64,000 nucleotides of DNA from Ptiloglossa arizonensis (GCF_051014685.1 NW_027479051.1:62001-126000); one strand, 5' to 3'. Positions 12,543-26,371 are shown, counted from the first letter of the stretch. Numbers and translations: made by a program. The notes: generated by a model not told the origin, from the sequence alone.

Positions 12543-15500
12543 TGCCTTCTCAACCATTTCTTGGCTTCAAACTCCCATATCTCGCGAACGGATTGACCTA
12601 ACCCAAAAACTCCAGTTGCGTCTGAAAGTAGAAACTCCCCCGATTACAACGGTATGTGTATTTTTTCCCTAGGCCATTCTGGTTAAGCGTTTGGAGCAGC
12701 AGAAGTGCGAAAAATTTGTTGTCTTCTCAACCATTTCTTAGCTTCAAACTCCCATATCTCGCGAACGGATTGACCTAATCCAAAAATTCCTTTTGCATCT
12801 GAAAGCACAAACTCGCCCGATTACAACGGTGTGTGTATTTTTTCCCTAGGCCATTCTGGTTAAGCGTTTGGAGCAGCAGAATTGCGAAAAATTTGTTGTC
12901 TTCTCAACCATTTCTTAGCTTCAAACTCCCATATCTCGCGAACGGATTGACCTAACCCAAAAATTCCTATTGCATCTGAAAGTCGAATCTCGCCCGATTA
13001 CAACGGTATGTGTATTTTTTCCCTAGGCCATTCTGGTTAAGCGTTTGGAGCAGCAGAAGTGCGAAAAATTTGTTGTCTTCTCAACCATTTCTTAGCTTCA
13101 AACTCCCATATCTCGCGAACGGATTGACCTAACCCAAAAATTCCTGTTGCATCTGAAAGTAGAAACTCCCCCGATTACAACGGTATGTGTATTTTTTCCC
13201 TAGGCCATTCTGGTTAAGCGTTTGGAGCAGCAGAATTGCGAAAAATTTTTTGCCTTCTCAACCATTTCTTGGCTTCAAAGTCCCATATCTCGCGAACGGA
13301 TTGACCTAACCCAAAAATTCCTGTTGCGTCTGAAAGTAGAAACTCCCCCGATTACAACGGTATGGGTATTTTTTTCCTAGGCCATTCTGGTTGAGCGTTT
13401 GGAGCAGCAGAAGTGCGAAAAATTTGTTGCCTTCTCAACCATTTCTTGGCTTCAAACTCCCATATCTCGCGAACGGATTGACCTAACCCAAAAATTCCTA
13501 TTGCATCTGAAAGTAGAAACTCGCCCGATTACAGCGGTATGTGTATTTTTTCCCTAGGCCGCTCTGGTTAAGCGTTTGGAGCAGCAGAATTGCGAAAAAT
13601 TTTCTGCCTTCTCAACCATTTCTTGGCTTCAAACTCCCATATCTCGCGAACGGATTGTCCTAACCCAAAAATTCCTGTTGCGTCTGAAAGTAGAAACTCC
13701 CCCGATTACAACGGTATGTGTATTTTTTTCCTAGGCCATTCTGGTTGAGCGTTTGGAGCAGCAGAAGTGCGAAATATTTGTTGTCTTCTCAACCATTTCT
13801 TAGTTTCAAACTCCCATATCTCGCGAAAGGATAGACCTAACCCAAAAATTCCTATTGCATCTGAAAGTAGAAACTCGCCCGATTACAACGGTATGTGTAT
13901 TTTTTCCCTAGGCCAATCTGGTTAAGCGTTTGGAGCAGCAGAAGTGCGAAAAATTTTTTTGCCTTCTCAACCATTTCTTGTCTTCAAACTCCCATATCTC
14001 GCGAACGGATTGACCTAACCCAAAAATTCCTGTTGCGTCTGAAAGTAGAAACTCGCCCGATTACAACGGTATGTGTATTTTTTGCCTATACCATTCTGGT
14101 TAAGCGTTTGGAGCAGCAGAAGTGCGAAAAATTTGTTGTCTTCTCAACCATTTCTTAGCTTCAAACTCCCATATCTCGCGAACGGATTGACCTAATCCAA
14201 AAATTCCTATTGCATCTGAAATTCGAATCTCGCCCGATTACAACGGTATGTGTATTTTTTCCCTAGGCCATTCTGGTTAAGCGTTTGGAGCAGCAGAAGT
14301 GCGAAAAATTTGTGGTCTTCTCAACCATTTCTTAGCTTCAAACTCCCATATCTCGCGAACGGATTGACCTAACCCAAAAATTCCTGTTGCATCTGAAAGT
14401 AGAAACTCGCCCGATTACAACGGTATGTGTATTTTTTCCCTATGCCATTCTGGTTAAGCGTTTGGAGCAGAAGAATTGCGAAAAATTTTTGCCTTCTCAA
14501 CCATTTCTTGGCTTCAAACTCCCATATCTCGCGAACCGATTGACCTAACCCAAAAATTCCTATTGCATCTGAAAGTAGAAACTCGCCCGAGTACTGCGGT
14601 ATGTGTATTTTTTTCAAGGCAATTCTGGTTAAGCGTTTGGAGCAGCAGAATTGCGAAAAATTTTTTGCCTTCTCAACCATTTCTTGGCTTCAAACTCCCA
14701 TATCTCGCGAACGGATTGACCTAACCCAAAAATTCCTATTGCATCTGAAAGTAGAAACTCGCCCGATTACAACGGTATGTGTATTTTTTCCCTAGACCAT
14801 TCTGGTTAAGCGTTTGGAGCAGCAGAAGTGCGAAAAATTTGTTGTCTTCTCAACCATTTCTTAGCTTCAAACTCCCATATCTCGCGAACGGATTGACCTA
14901 ACCCAAAAATTCCTATTGCATCTGAAAGTCGAATCTCGCCCGATTACAACGGTATTTGTATTTTTTCCCTAGGCCATTCTGGTTAAGCGTTTGGAGCAGC
15001 AGAAGTGCGAAAAATTTGTTGTCTTCTCAACCATTTCTTAGCTTCAAACTCCCATATCTCGCGAACGGATTGACCTAACCCAAAAATTCCTGTTGCATCT
15101 GAAAGTACAAACTCGCCCGATTACAACGGTGTGTGTATTTTTTCCCTAGGCCATTCTGGTTAAGCGTTTGGAGCAGCAGAATTGCGAAAAATTTGTTGTC
15201 TTCTCAACCATTTCTTAGCTTCAAACTCCCATATCTCGCGAACGGATTGACCTAACCCAAAAATTCCTATTGCATCTGAAAGTCGAATCTCGCCCGATTA
15301 CAACGGTATGTGTATTTTTTCCCTAGGCCATTCTGGTTAAGCGTTTGGAGCAGCAGAATTGTGAAAAATTTGTTGTCTTCTCAACCATTTCTTAGCTTCA
15401 AACTCCCATATCTCGCGAACGGATTGACCTAACCCAAAAATTCCTATTGCATCTGAAAGTCGAATCTCGCCCGATTACAACGGTATGTGTATTTTTTCCC

Positions 15501-15808
15501 TAGGCCATTCTGGTTAAGCGTTTGGAGCAGCAGAAGTGCGAAAAATTTGTTGTCTTCTCAACCATTTCTTAGCTTCAAACTCCCATATCTCGCGAACGGA
15601 TTGACCTAACCCAAAAATTCCTATTGCATCTGAAAGTCGAATCTCGCCCGATTACAACGGTATGTGTATTTTTTCCCTAGGCCATTCTGGTTAAGCGTTT
15701 GGAGCAGCAGAAGTGCGAAAAATTTGTTGTCTTCTCAACCATTTCTTAGCTTCAAACTCCCATATCTCGCGAACGGATTGACCTAACCCAAAAATTCCTG
15801 TTGCATCT
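12543..15808 (+). repeat. 22-mer-offset HOR block, copy 2
   Basis: Second copy of the 8650-11915 block. Two private indels distinguish it: T7 instead of T6 at 13954-13960 and T5 instead of T6 at 14486-14490. It keeps the T7CAAGGC marker at 14608-14620. The right end is set where AAAGTACAAACTCG (here) replaces AAAGTAGAAACTCC (copy 1), close to 15808. Confidence 0.88.
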
Positions 15809-16515
15809 GAAAGTACAAACTCGCCCGATTACAACGGTGTGTGTATTTTTTCCCTAGGCCATTCTGGTTAAGCGTTTGGAGCAGCAGAATTGCGAAAAAT
15901 TTGTTGTCTTCTCAACCATTTCTTAGCTTCAAACTCCCATATCTCGCGAACGGATTGACCTAACCCAAAACTTCCTATTGCATCTGAAAGTCGAATCTCG
16001 CCCGATTACAACGGTATGTGTATTTTTTCCCTAGGCCATTCTGGTTAAGCGTTTGGAGCAGCAGAATTGTGAAAAATTTGTTGTCTTCTCAACCATTTCT
16101 TAGCTTCAAACTCCCATATCTCGCGAACGGATTGACCTAACCCAAAAATTCCTATTGCATCTGAAAGTCGAATCTCGCCCGATTACAACGGTATGTGTAT
16201 TTTTTCCCTAGGCCATTCTGGTTAAGCGTTTGGAGCAGCAGAAGTGCGAAAAATTTGTTGTCTTCTCAACCATTTCTTAGCTTCAAACTCCCATATCTCG
16301 CGAACGGATTGACCTAACCCAAAAATTCCTATTGCATCTGAAAGTCGAATCTCGCCCGATTACAACGGTATGTGTATTTTTTCCCTAGGCCATTCTGGTT
16401 AAGCGTTTGGAGCAGCAGAAGTGCGAAAAATTTGTTGTCTTCTCAACCATTTCTTAGCTTCAAACTCCCATATCTCGCGAACGGATTGACCTAACCCAAA
16501 AATTCCTGTTGCATC

Positions 16516-17081
16516 TGAAAGTAGAAACTCCCCCGATTACAACGGTATGTGTATTTTTTCCCTAGGCCATTCTGGTTAAGCGTTTGGAGCAGCAGAATTG
16601 CGAAAAATTTTTTGCCTTCTCACCCATTTCTTGGCTTCAAACACCCATATCTCGCGAACGGATTGACCTAACCCAAAAATTCCTGTTGCGTCTGAAAGTA
16701 GAAACTCCCCCGATTACAACGGTATGTGTATTTTTTTCCTAGGCCATTCTGGTTGAGCGTTTGGAGCAGCAGAAGTGCGAAAAATTTGTTGTCTTCTCAA
16801 CCATTTCTTAGTTTCAAACTCCCATATCTCGCGAACGGATTGACCTAACCCAAAAATTCCTATTGCATCTGAAAGTCGAATCTCGCCCGATTACAACGGT
16901 ATGTGTATTTTTTCCCTAGGCCATTCTGGTTAAGCGTTTGGAGCAGCAGAAGTGCGAAAAATTTGTTGTCTTCTCAACCATTTCTTAGCTTCAAACTCCC
17001 ATATCTCGCGAACGGATTGACCTAACCCAAAAATTCCTGTTGCATCTGAAAGTAGAAACTCCCCCGATTACAACGGTATGT
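16516..17081 (+). repeat. Mobile HOR segment with AAACACCC marker (middle copy)
   Basis: A segment of about 570 bp appears three times, at about 11915-12480, 16516-17081 and 18639-19210. It is tagged by CTTCAAACACCC (base C at 12041, 16642 and 18765) followed by a TTTTTTTCCTAGG monomer with GGTTGAGCG. It joins different neighbours each time, so HOR blocks here have been reassorted and not simply extended as one long period. Confidence 0.8.
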
Positions 17082-17175
17082 GTATTTTTTCCCTAGGCCA
17101 TTCTGGTTAAGCGTTTGGAGCAGCAGAAGTGCGAAAAATTTGTTGTCTTCTCAACCATTTCTTAGCTTCAAACTC

Positions 17176-18641
17176 CCATATCTCGCGAACGGATTGACCT
17201 AACCCAAAAATTCCTGTTGCATCTGAAAGTAGAAACTCGCCCGATTACAACGGTATGTGTATTTTTTCCCTATGCCATTCTGGTTAAGCGTTTGGAGCAG
17301 AAGAATTGCGAAAAATTTTTTGCCTTCTCAACCATTTCTTGGCTTCAAACTCCCATATCTCGCGAACCGATTGACCTAACCCAAAAATTCCTATTGCATC
17401 TGAAAGTAGAAACTCGCCCGAGTACTGCGGTATGTGTATTTTTTTCAAGGCAATTCTGGTTAAGCGTTTGGAGCAGCAGAATTGCGAAAAATTTTTTGCC
17501 TTCTCAACCATTTCTTGGCTTCAAACTCCCATATCTCGCGAACGGATTGACCTAACCCAAAAATTCCTATTGCATCTGAAAGTAGAAACTCGCCCGATTA
17601 CAACGGTATGTGTATTTTTTCCCTAGACCATTCTGGTTAAGCGTTTGGAGCAGCAGAAGTGCGAAAAATTTGTTGTCTTCTCAACCATTTCTTAGCTTCA
17701 AATTCCCATATCTCGCGAACGGATTGACCTAACCCAAAAATTCCTATTGCATCTGAAAGTCGAATCTCGCCCGATTACAACGGTATTTGTATTTTTTCCC
17801 TAGGCCATTCTGGTTAAGCGTTTGGAGCAGCAGAAGTGCGAAAAATTTGTTGTCTTCTCAACCATTTCTTAGCTTCAAACTCCCATATCTCGCGAACGGA
17901 TTGACCTAACCCAAAAATTCCTGTTGCATCTGAAAGTACAAACTCGCCCGATTACAACGGTGTGTGTATTTTTTCCCTAGGCCATTCTGGTTAAGCGTTT
18001 GGAGCAGCAGAATTGCGAAAAATTTGTTGTCTTCTCAACCATTTCTTAGCTTCAAACTCCCATATCTCGCGAACGGATTGACCTAACCCAAAAATTCCTA
18101 TTGCATCTGAAAGTCGAATCTCGCCCGATTACAACGGTATGTGTATTTTTTCCCTAGGCCATTCTGGTTAAGCGTTTGGAGCAGCAGAATTGTGAAAAAT
18201 TTGTTGTCTTCTCAACCATTTCTTAGCTTCAAACTCCCATATCTCGCGAACGGATTGACCTAACCCAAAAATTCCTATTGCATCTGAAAGTCGAATCTCG
18301 CCCGATTACAACGGTATGTGTATTTTTTCCCTAGGCCATTCTGGTTAAGCGTTTGGAGCAGCAGAAGTGCGAAAAATTTGTTGTCTTCTCAACCATTTCT
18401 TAGCTTCAAACTCCCATATCTCGCGAACGGATTGACCTAACCCAAAAATTCCTATTGCATCTGAAAGTCGAATCTCGCCCGATTACAACGGTATGTGTAT
18501 TTTTTCCCTAGGCCATTCTGGTTAAGCGTTTGGAGCAGCAGAAGTGCGAAAAATTTGTTGTCTTCTCAACCATTTCTTAGCTTCAAACTCCCATATCTCG
18601 CGAACGGATTGACCTAACCCAAAAATTCCTGTTGCATCTGA
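17176..18641 (+). repeat. Third copy of the T7CAAGGC-marked HOR block
   Basis: About 1.47 kb matching 14345-15810 at 2830-2831 bp, and also part of the first copy near 10452-11915. It carries CCCTATGCC, CGAGTACTGCGG and the T7CAAGGC deletion (17439-17451) in the same order. The T tract that is shortened at 14486 has its normal length here, so that deletion arose in copy 2 only. Sequence upstream of about 17176 belongs to a different block. Confidence 0.86.
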
Positions 18642-19237
18642 AAGTAGAAACTCCCCCGATTACAACGGTATGTGTATTTTTTCCCTAGGCCATTCTGGTT
18701 AAGCGTTTGGAGCAGCAGAATTGCGAAAAATTTTTTGCCTTCTCAACCATTTCTTGGCTTCAAACACCCATATCTCGCGAACGGATTGACCTAACCCAAA
18801 AATTCCTGTTGCGTCTGAAAGTAGAAACTCCCCCGATTACAACGGTATGTGTATTTTTTTCCTAGGCCATTCTGGTTGAGCGTTTGGAGCAGCAGAAGTG
18901 CGAAAAATTTGTTGTCTTCTCAACCATTTCTTAGTTTCAAACTCCCATATCTCGCGAACGGATTGACCTAACCCAAAAATTCCTATTGCATCTGAAAGTC
19001 GAATCTCGCCCGATTACAACGGTATGTGTATTTTTTCCCTAGGCCATTCTGGTTAAGCGTTTGGAGCAGCAGAAGTGCGAAAAATTTGTTGTCTTCTCAA
19101 CCATTTCTTAGCTTCATACTCCCATATCTCGCGAACGGATTGACCTAACCCAAAAATTCCTGTTGCATCTGAAAGTAGAAACTCCCCCGATTACAACGGT
19201 ATGTTTATTTTTTCCCTAGGCCATTCTGGTTAAGCGT

Positions 19238-19642
19238 TTGGAGCAGCAGAATTGCGAAAAATTTTTTGCCTTCTCAACCATTTCTTGGCTTCAAACTCCC
19301 ATATCTCGCGAACGGATTGACCTAACCCAAAAATTCCTATTGCATCTGAAAGTAGAAACTCGCCCGATTACAACGGTATGTGTATTTTTTCCCTTGGCCA
19401 ATCTGGTTAAGCGTTTGGAGCAGCAGAAGTGCGAAAAATTTTTTGCCTTCTCAACCATTTCTTGGCTTCAAACTCCCATATCTCGCGAACGGATTGACCT
19501 AACCCAAAAATTCCTGTTGCGTCTGAAAGTAGAAACTCGCCCGATTACAACGGTATGTGTATTTTTTGCCTATACCATTCTGGTTAAGCGTTTGGAGCAG
19601 CAGAAGTGCGAAAAATTTGTTGTCTTCTCAACCATTTCTTAG
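19238..19642 (+). other. Longest stop-free frame through the monomers (134 codons), not a gene
   Basis: The common repeat frame stays open for 134 codons because two successive monomers lack the usual TAG: one reads CCCTTGGCC (about 19393) and the next GCCTATACC (about 19567). The first codon is TTG, there is no ATG, and the translation merely repeats a 59-residue pattern set by the 177-bp period. It closes at the TAG of TTCTTAGCTTC. I list it so that it is not mistaken for a gene. Confidence 0.9.
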
Positions 19643-20429
19643 CTTCAAACTCCCATATCTCGCGAACGGATTGACCTAACCCAAAAATTCCTATTGCATC
19701 TGAAAGTCGAATCTCGCCCGATTACAACGGTATGTGTATTTTTTCCCTAGGCCATTCTGGTTGAGCGTTTGGAGCAGCAGAATTGCGAAAAAATTTTTGC
19801 CTTCTCAACCATTTCTTGGCTTCAAACTCCCATATCTCGCGAACGGATTGACCTAACCCAAAAATTCCTATTGCATCTGAAAGTAGAAACTCGCCCGATT
19901 ACAGCGGTATGTGTATTTTTTCCCTAGGCCACTCTGGTTAAGCGTTTGGAGCAGCTGAATTGCGAAAAATTTTCTGCCTTCTCAACCATTTCTTGGCTTC
20001 AAACTCCCATATCTCGCGAACGGATTGTCCTAACCCAAAAATTCCTGTTGCGTCTGAAAGTAGAAACTCCCCCGATTACAACGGTATGTGTATTTTTTTC
20101 CTAGGCCATTCTGGTTGAGCGTTTGGAGCAGCAGAAGTGCGTAAAATTTGTTGTCTTCTCAACCATTTCTTAGTTTCAAACTCCCATATCTCGCGAACGG
20201 ATTGACCTAACCCAAAAATTCCTATTGCATCTGAAAGTCGAATCTCGCCCGATTACAACGGTATGTGTATTTTTTCCCTAGGCCATTCTGGTTAAGCGTT
20301 TGGAGCAGCAGAAGTGCGAAGAATTTGTTGTCTTCTCAACCATTTCTTAGCTTCAAACTCCCATATCTCGCGAACGGATTGACCTAACCCAAAAATTCCT
20401 GTTGCATCTGAAAGTAGAAACTCCCCCGA

Positions 20430-21345
20430 TTACAACGGTATGTGTATTTTTTCCCTAGGCCATTCTGGTTAAGCGTTTGGAGCAGCAGAATTGCGAAAAA
20501 TTTTTTGCCTTCTCAACCATTTCTTGGCTTCAAACTCCCATATCTCGCGAACGGATTGACCTAACCCAAAAATTCCTATTGCATCTCAAAGTAGAAACTC
20601 GCCCGATTACAGCGGTATGTGTATTTTTTCCCTAGGCCACTCTGGTTAAGCGTTTGGAGCAGCAGAATTGCGAAAAATTTTCTGCCTTCTCAACCATTTC
20701 TTGGCTTCAAACTCCCATATCTCGCGAACGGATTGTCCTAACCCAAAAATTCCTGTTGCGTCTGAAAGTAGAAACTCCCCCGATTACAACGGTATGTGTA
20801 TTTTTTCCTAGGCCATTCTGGTTGAGCGTTTGGAGCAGCAGAAGTGCGAAAAATTTGTTGTCTTCTCAACCATTTCTTAGATTCAAACTCCCATATCTCG
20901 CGAACGGATTGACCTAACCCAAAAATTCCTATTGCATCTGAAATTCGAATCTCGCCCGATTACAACGGTATGTGTATTTTTTCCCTAGGCCATTCTGGTT
21001 AAGCGTTTGGAGCAGCAGAATTGCGAAAAATTTTTTGCCTTCTCAACCATTTCTTGGCTTCAAACTCCCATATCTCGCGAACGGATTGACCTAACCCAAA
21101 AATTCCTATTGCATCTGAAAGTAGAAACTCGCCCGATTACAGCGGTATGTGTATTTCTTCCCTAGGCCATTCTGGTTAAGCGTTTGGAGCAGCAGAATTG
21201 CGAAAAATTTGTTGTCTTCTCAACCATTTCTTAGCTTCAAACTCCCATACCTCGCGAACGGATTGTCCTAACCCAAAAATTCCTATTGCATCTGAAATTC
21301 GAATCTCGCCCGATTACAACGGTATGTGTATTTTTTCCCTAGGCC
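20430..21345 (+). repeat. 12-mer-offset HOR block, copy 1
   Basis: Matches about 22553-23468 at an offset of 2123 bp (12 monomers minus one base). Shared markers are GCATCTCAAAG (20581 and 22704), a one-base-short T6CCTAGG run (20801-20812 and 22924-22935) and CCCATACCTCGCG (about 21245 and 23368). Differences include TAGATTC versus TAGCTTC near 20880 and CCCATATC versus CCCACATC near 21070. Confidence 0.86.
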
Positions 21346-22250
21346 ATTCTGGTTAAGCGTTTGGAGCAGCAGAATTGCGAAAAATTTTTTGCCTTCTCAA
21401 CCATTTCTTGGCTTCAAACTCCCATATCTCGCGAACGGATTGACCTAACCCAAAAATTCCTATTGCATCTGAAAGTAGAAACTCGCCCGATTACAGCGGT
21501 ATGTGTATTTTTTCCCTAGGCCACTCTGGTTAAGCGTTTGGAGCAGCAGAATTGCGAAAAATTTTCTGCCTTCTCAACCATTTCTTGGCTTCAAACTCCC
21601 ATATCTCGCGAACGGATTGTCCTAACCCAAAAATTCCTGTTGCGTCTGAAAGTAGAAACTCCCCCGATTACAACGGTATGTGTATTTTTTTCCTAGGCCA
21701 TTCTGGTTGAGCGTTTGGAGCAGCAGAAGTGCGAAAAATTTGTTGTCTTCTCAACCATTTCTTAGTTTCAAACTCCCATATCTCGCGAAAGGATAGACCT
21801 AACCCAAAAATTCCGATTGCATCTGAAAGTAGAAACTCGCCCGATTACAACGGTATGTGTATTTTTTCCCTAGGCCAATCTGGTTAAGCGTTTGGAGCAG
21901 CAGAAGTGCGAAAAATTTTTTGCCTTCTCAACCATTTCTTGGCTTCAAACTCCCATATCTCTCGAACGGATTGACCTAACCCAAAAACTCCTGTTGCGTC
22001 TGAAAGTAGAAACTCGCCCGATTACAACGGTATGTGTATTTTTTGCCTATACCATTCTGGTTAAGCGTTTGGAGCAGCAGAAGTGCGAAAAATTTGTTGT
22101 CTTCTCAACCATTTCTTAGCTTCAAACTCCCATATCTCGCGAACGGATTGACCTAACCCAAAAATTCCTATTGCATCTGAAATTCGAATCTCGCCCGATT
22201 ACAACGGTATGTGTATTTTTTCCCTAGGCCATTCTGGTTAAGCGTTTGGA
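21275..22250 (+). repeat. 13-mer-offset HOR block, copy 1
   Basis: Matches about 23575-24550 at an offset of 2300 bp (13 monomers minus one base). Both copies hold the AAAGGATAGACC monomer with the rare ATTCCGATTGC and a GCCTATACC monomer with CAAAAACTCCTG. A private change here is ATATCTCTCGAACG near 21955, which breaks the TCGCGA palindrome. Confidence 0.85.
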
Positions 22251-22552
22251 GCAGTAGAATTGCGAAAAATTTTTTGCCTTCTCAACCATTTCTTGGCTTC
22301 AAACTCCCATATCTCGCGAACCGATTGACCTAACCCAAAAATTCCTATTGCATCTGAAAGTAGAAACTCGCCCGATTACAGAGGTATGTGTATTTTTTCC
22401 CTAGGCCATTCTGGTTAAGCGTTTGGAGCAGCAGAATTGCGAAAAATTTGTTGTCTTCTCAACCATTTCTTAGTTTCAAACTCCCATACCTCGCGAACGG
22501 ATTGTCGTAACCCAAAAATTCCTATTGCATCTGAAATTCGAATCTCGCCCGA

Positions 22553-23468
22553 TTACAACGGTATGTGTATTTTTTCCCTAGGCCATTCTGGTTAAGCGTT
22601 TGGAGCAGCAGAATTGCGAAAAATTTTTTGCCTTCTCAACCATTTCTTGGCTTCAAACTCCCATATCTCGCGAACGGATTGACCTAACCCAAAAATTCCT
22701 ATTGCATCTCAAAGTAGAAACTCGCCCGATTACAGCGGTATGTGTATTTTTTCCCTAGGCCACTCTGGTTAAGCGTTTGGAGCAGCAGAATTGCGAAAAA
22801 TTTTCTGCCTTCTCAACCATTTCTTGGCTTCAAACTCCCATATCTCGCGAACGGATTGTCCTAACCCAAAAATTCCTGTTGCGTCTGAAAGTAGAAACTC
22901 CCCCGATTACAACGGTATGTGTATTTTTTCCTAGGCCATTCTGGTTGAGCGTTTGGAGCAGCAGAAGTGCGAAAAATTTGTTGTCTTCTCAACCATTTCT
23001 TAGCTTCAAACTCCCATATCTCGCGAACGGATTGACCTAACCCAAAAATTCCTATTGCATCTGAAATTCGAATCTCGCCCGATTACAACGGTATGTGTAT
23101 TTTTTCCCTAGGCCATTCTGGTTAAGCGTTTGGAGCAGCAGAATTGCGAAAAATTTTTTGCCTTCTCAACCATTTCTTGGCTTCAAACTCCCACATCTCG
23201 CGAACGGATTGACCTAACCCAAAAATTCCTATTGCATCTGAAAGTAGAAACTCGCCCGATTACAGCGGTATGTGTATTTTTTCCCTAGGCCATTCTGGTT
23301 AAGCGTTTGGAGCAGCAGAATTGCGAAAAATTTGTTGTCTTCTCAACCATTTCTTAGCTTCAAACTCCCATACCTCGCGAACGGATTGTCCTAACCCAAA
23401 AATTCCTATTGCATCTGAAATTCGAATCTCGCCCGATTACAACGGTATGTGTATTTTTTCCCTGGGCC
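22553..23468 (+). repeat. 12-mer-offset HOR block, copy 2
   Basis: Copy of 20430-21345. Near 23462 it changes to CCCTGGGCC followed by GGTTGAGCG, which is not in copy 1 and marks the junction. The shared single-base deletion shows that the indel predates the duplication. Confidence 0.86.
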
Positions 23469-23574
23469 ATTCTGGTTGAGCGTTTGGAGCAGCAGAAGTG
23501 CGAAAAATTTGTTGTCTTCTCAACCATTTCTTAGCTTCAAACTCCCATATCTCGCGAACGGATTGACCTAACCC

Positions 23575-24550
23575 AAAAATTCCTATTGCATCTGAAATTC
23601 GAATCTCGCCCGATTACAACGGTATGTGTATTTTTTCCCTAGGCCATTCTGGTTAAGCGTTTGGAGCAGCAGAATTGCGAAAAATTTTTTGCCTTCTCAA
23701 CCATTTCTTGGCTTCAAACTCCCATATCTCGCGAACGGATTGACCTAACCCAAAAATTCCTATTGCATCTGAAAGTAGAAACTCGCCCGATTACAGCGGT
23801 ATGTGTATTTTTTCCCTAGGCCACTCTGGTTAAGCGTTTGGAGCAGCAGAATTGCGAAAAATTTTCTGCCTTCTCAACCATTTCTTGGCTTCAAACTCCC
23901 ATATCTCGCGAACGGATTGTCCTAACCCAAAAATTCCTGTTGCGTCTGAAAGTAGAAACTCCCCCGATTACAACGGTATGTGTATTTTTTTCCTAGGCCA
24001 TTCTGGTTGAGCGTTTGGAGCAGCAGAAGTGCGAAAAATTTGTTGTCTTCTCAACCATTTCTTAGTTTCAAACTCCCATATCTCGCGAAAGGATAGACCT
24101 AACCCAAAAATTCCGATTGCATCTGAAAGTAGAAACTCGCCCGATTACAACGGTATGTGTATTTTTTCCCTAGGCCAATCTGGTTAAGCGTTTGGAGCAG
24201 CAGAAGTGCGAAAAATTTTTTGCCTTCTCAACCATTTCTTGGCTTCAAACTCCCATATCTCGCGAACGGATTGACCTAACCCAAAAACTCCTGTTGCGTC
24301 TGAAAGTAGAAACTCGCCCGATTACAACGGTATGTGTATTTTTTGCCTATACCATTCTGGTTAAGCGTTTGGAGCAGCAGAAGTGCGAAAAATTTGTTGT
24401 CTTCTCAACCATTTCTTAGCTTCAAACTCCCATATCTCGCGAACGGATTGACCTAACCCAAAAATTCCTATTGCATCTGAAATTCGAATCTCGCCCGATT
24501 ACAACGGTATGTGTATTTTTTCCCTAGGCCATTCTGGTTAAGCGTTTGGA
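23575..24550 (+). repeat. 13-mer-offset HOR block, copy 2
   Basis: Copy of 21275-22250. After the junction, the GAGCAGTAGAATTG monomer that follows copy 1 at 22250 reappears at 24727 (offset 2477, 14 monomers minus one base). About one extra monomer was therefore inserted between these blocks here, or lost in the first copy. Confidence 0.83.
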
Positions 24551-26371
24551 GCAGCAGAAGTGCGAAAAATTTGTGGTCTTCTCAACCATTTCTTAGCTTC
24601 AAACTCCCATATCTCGTGAACGGATTGACCTAACCCAAAAATTCCTGTTGCATCTGAAAGTAGAAACTCGCCCGATTACAACGGTATGTGTATTTTTTCC
24701 CTAGGCCATTCTGGTTAAGCGTTTGGAGCAGTAGAATTGCGAAAAATTTTTTGCCTTCTCAACCATTTCTTGGCTTCAAACTCCCATATCTCGCGAACCG
24801 ATTGACCTAACCCAAAAATTCCTATTGCATCTGAAAGTAGAAACTCGCCCGATTACAGCGGTATGTGTATTTTTTCCCTAGGCCATTCTGGTTAAGCGTT
24901 TGGAGCAGCAGAATTGCGAAAAATTTGTTGTCTTCTCAACCATTTCTTAGTTTCAAACTCCCATACCTCGCGAACGGATTGTCGTAACCCAAAAATTCCT
25001 ATTGCATCTGAAATTCGAATCTCGCCCGATTACAACGGTATGTGTATTTTTTCCCTAGGCCATTCTGGTTAAGCGTTTGGAGCAGCAGAATTGCGAAAAA
25101 TTTTTTGCCTTCTCAACCATTTCTTGGCTTCAAACTCCCATATCTCGCGAACGGATTGACCTAACCCAAAAATTCCTATTGCATCTGAAAGTAGAAACTC
25201 GCCCGATTACAGCGGTATGTGTATTTTTTCCCTAGGCCACTCTGGTTAAGCGTTTGGAGCAGCAGAATTGCGAAAAATTTTCTGCCTTCTCAACCATTTC
25301 TTGGCTTCAAACTCCCATATCTCGCGAACGGATTGTCCTAACCCAAAAATTCCTGTTGCGTCTGAAAGTAGAAACTCCCCCGATTACAACGGTATGTGTA
25401 TTTTTTCCCTAGGCCATTCTGGTTGAGCGTTTGGAGCAGCAGAAGTGCGAAAAATTTGTTGTCTTCTCAACCATTTCTTAGTTTCAAACTCCCATATCTC
25501 GCGAAAGGATAGACCTAACCCAAAAATTCCGATTGCATCTGAAAGTAGAAACTCGCCCGATTACAACGGTATGTGTATTTTTTCCCTAGGCCAATCTGGT
25601 TAAGCGTTTGGAGCAGCAGAAGTGCGAAAAATTTTTTGCCTTCTCAACCATTTCTTGGCTTCAAACTCCCATATCTCGCGAACGGATTGACCTAACCCAA
25701 AAATTCCTGTTGCATCTGAAAGTAGAAACTCGCCCGATTACAACGGTATGTGTATTTTTTCCCTAGGCCATTCTGGTTAAGCGTTTGGAGCAGCAGAAGT
25801 GCGAAAAATTTTTTGCCTTCTCAACCATTTCTTGGCTTCAAACTCCCATATCTCGCGAACGGATTGACCTAACCCAAAAATTCCTGTTGCGTCTGAAAGT
25901 AGAAACTCGCCCGATTACAACGGTATGTGTATTTTTTGCCTATACCATTCTGGTTAAGCGTTTGGAGCAGCAGAAGTGCGAAAAATTTGTTGTCTTCTCA
26001 ACCATTTCTTAGCTTCAAACTCCCATATCTCGCGAACGGATTGACCTAACCCAAAAATTCCTATTGCATCTGAAAGTAGAAACTCGCCCGATTACAACGG
26101 TATGTGTATTTTTTCCCTAGGCCATTCTGGTTAAGCGTTTGGAGCAGTAGAATTGCGAAAAATTTTTTGCCTTCTCAACCATTTCTTGGCTTCAAACTCC
26201 CATATCTCGCGAACCGATTGACCTAACCCAAAAATTCCTATTGCATCTGAAAGTAGAAACTCGCCCGATTACAGCGGTATGTGTATTTTTTCCCTAGGCA
26301 ATTCTGGTTAAGCGTTTGGAGCAGCAGAATAGCGAAAAATTTTTTGCTTTCTCAACCATTTCTTGGCTTCA

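Noticed and set aside
13954..13960. Sequencing error as the cause of the T7 and T5 runs at 13954 and 14486
   Set aside because: Neither accepted nor excluded: these two private homopolymer changes could be read errors, but the other indels recur within copied blocks and so are likely real.
14369..14680. Minus-strand open frames (also 10560-10787 and 17284-17511)
   Set aside because: They exist only where the T7CAAGG deletion, with the 14486-14490 T-run deletion for the longer one, shifts the minus-strand frame within the repeat. They are copies of one another with no independent coding sign.
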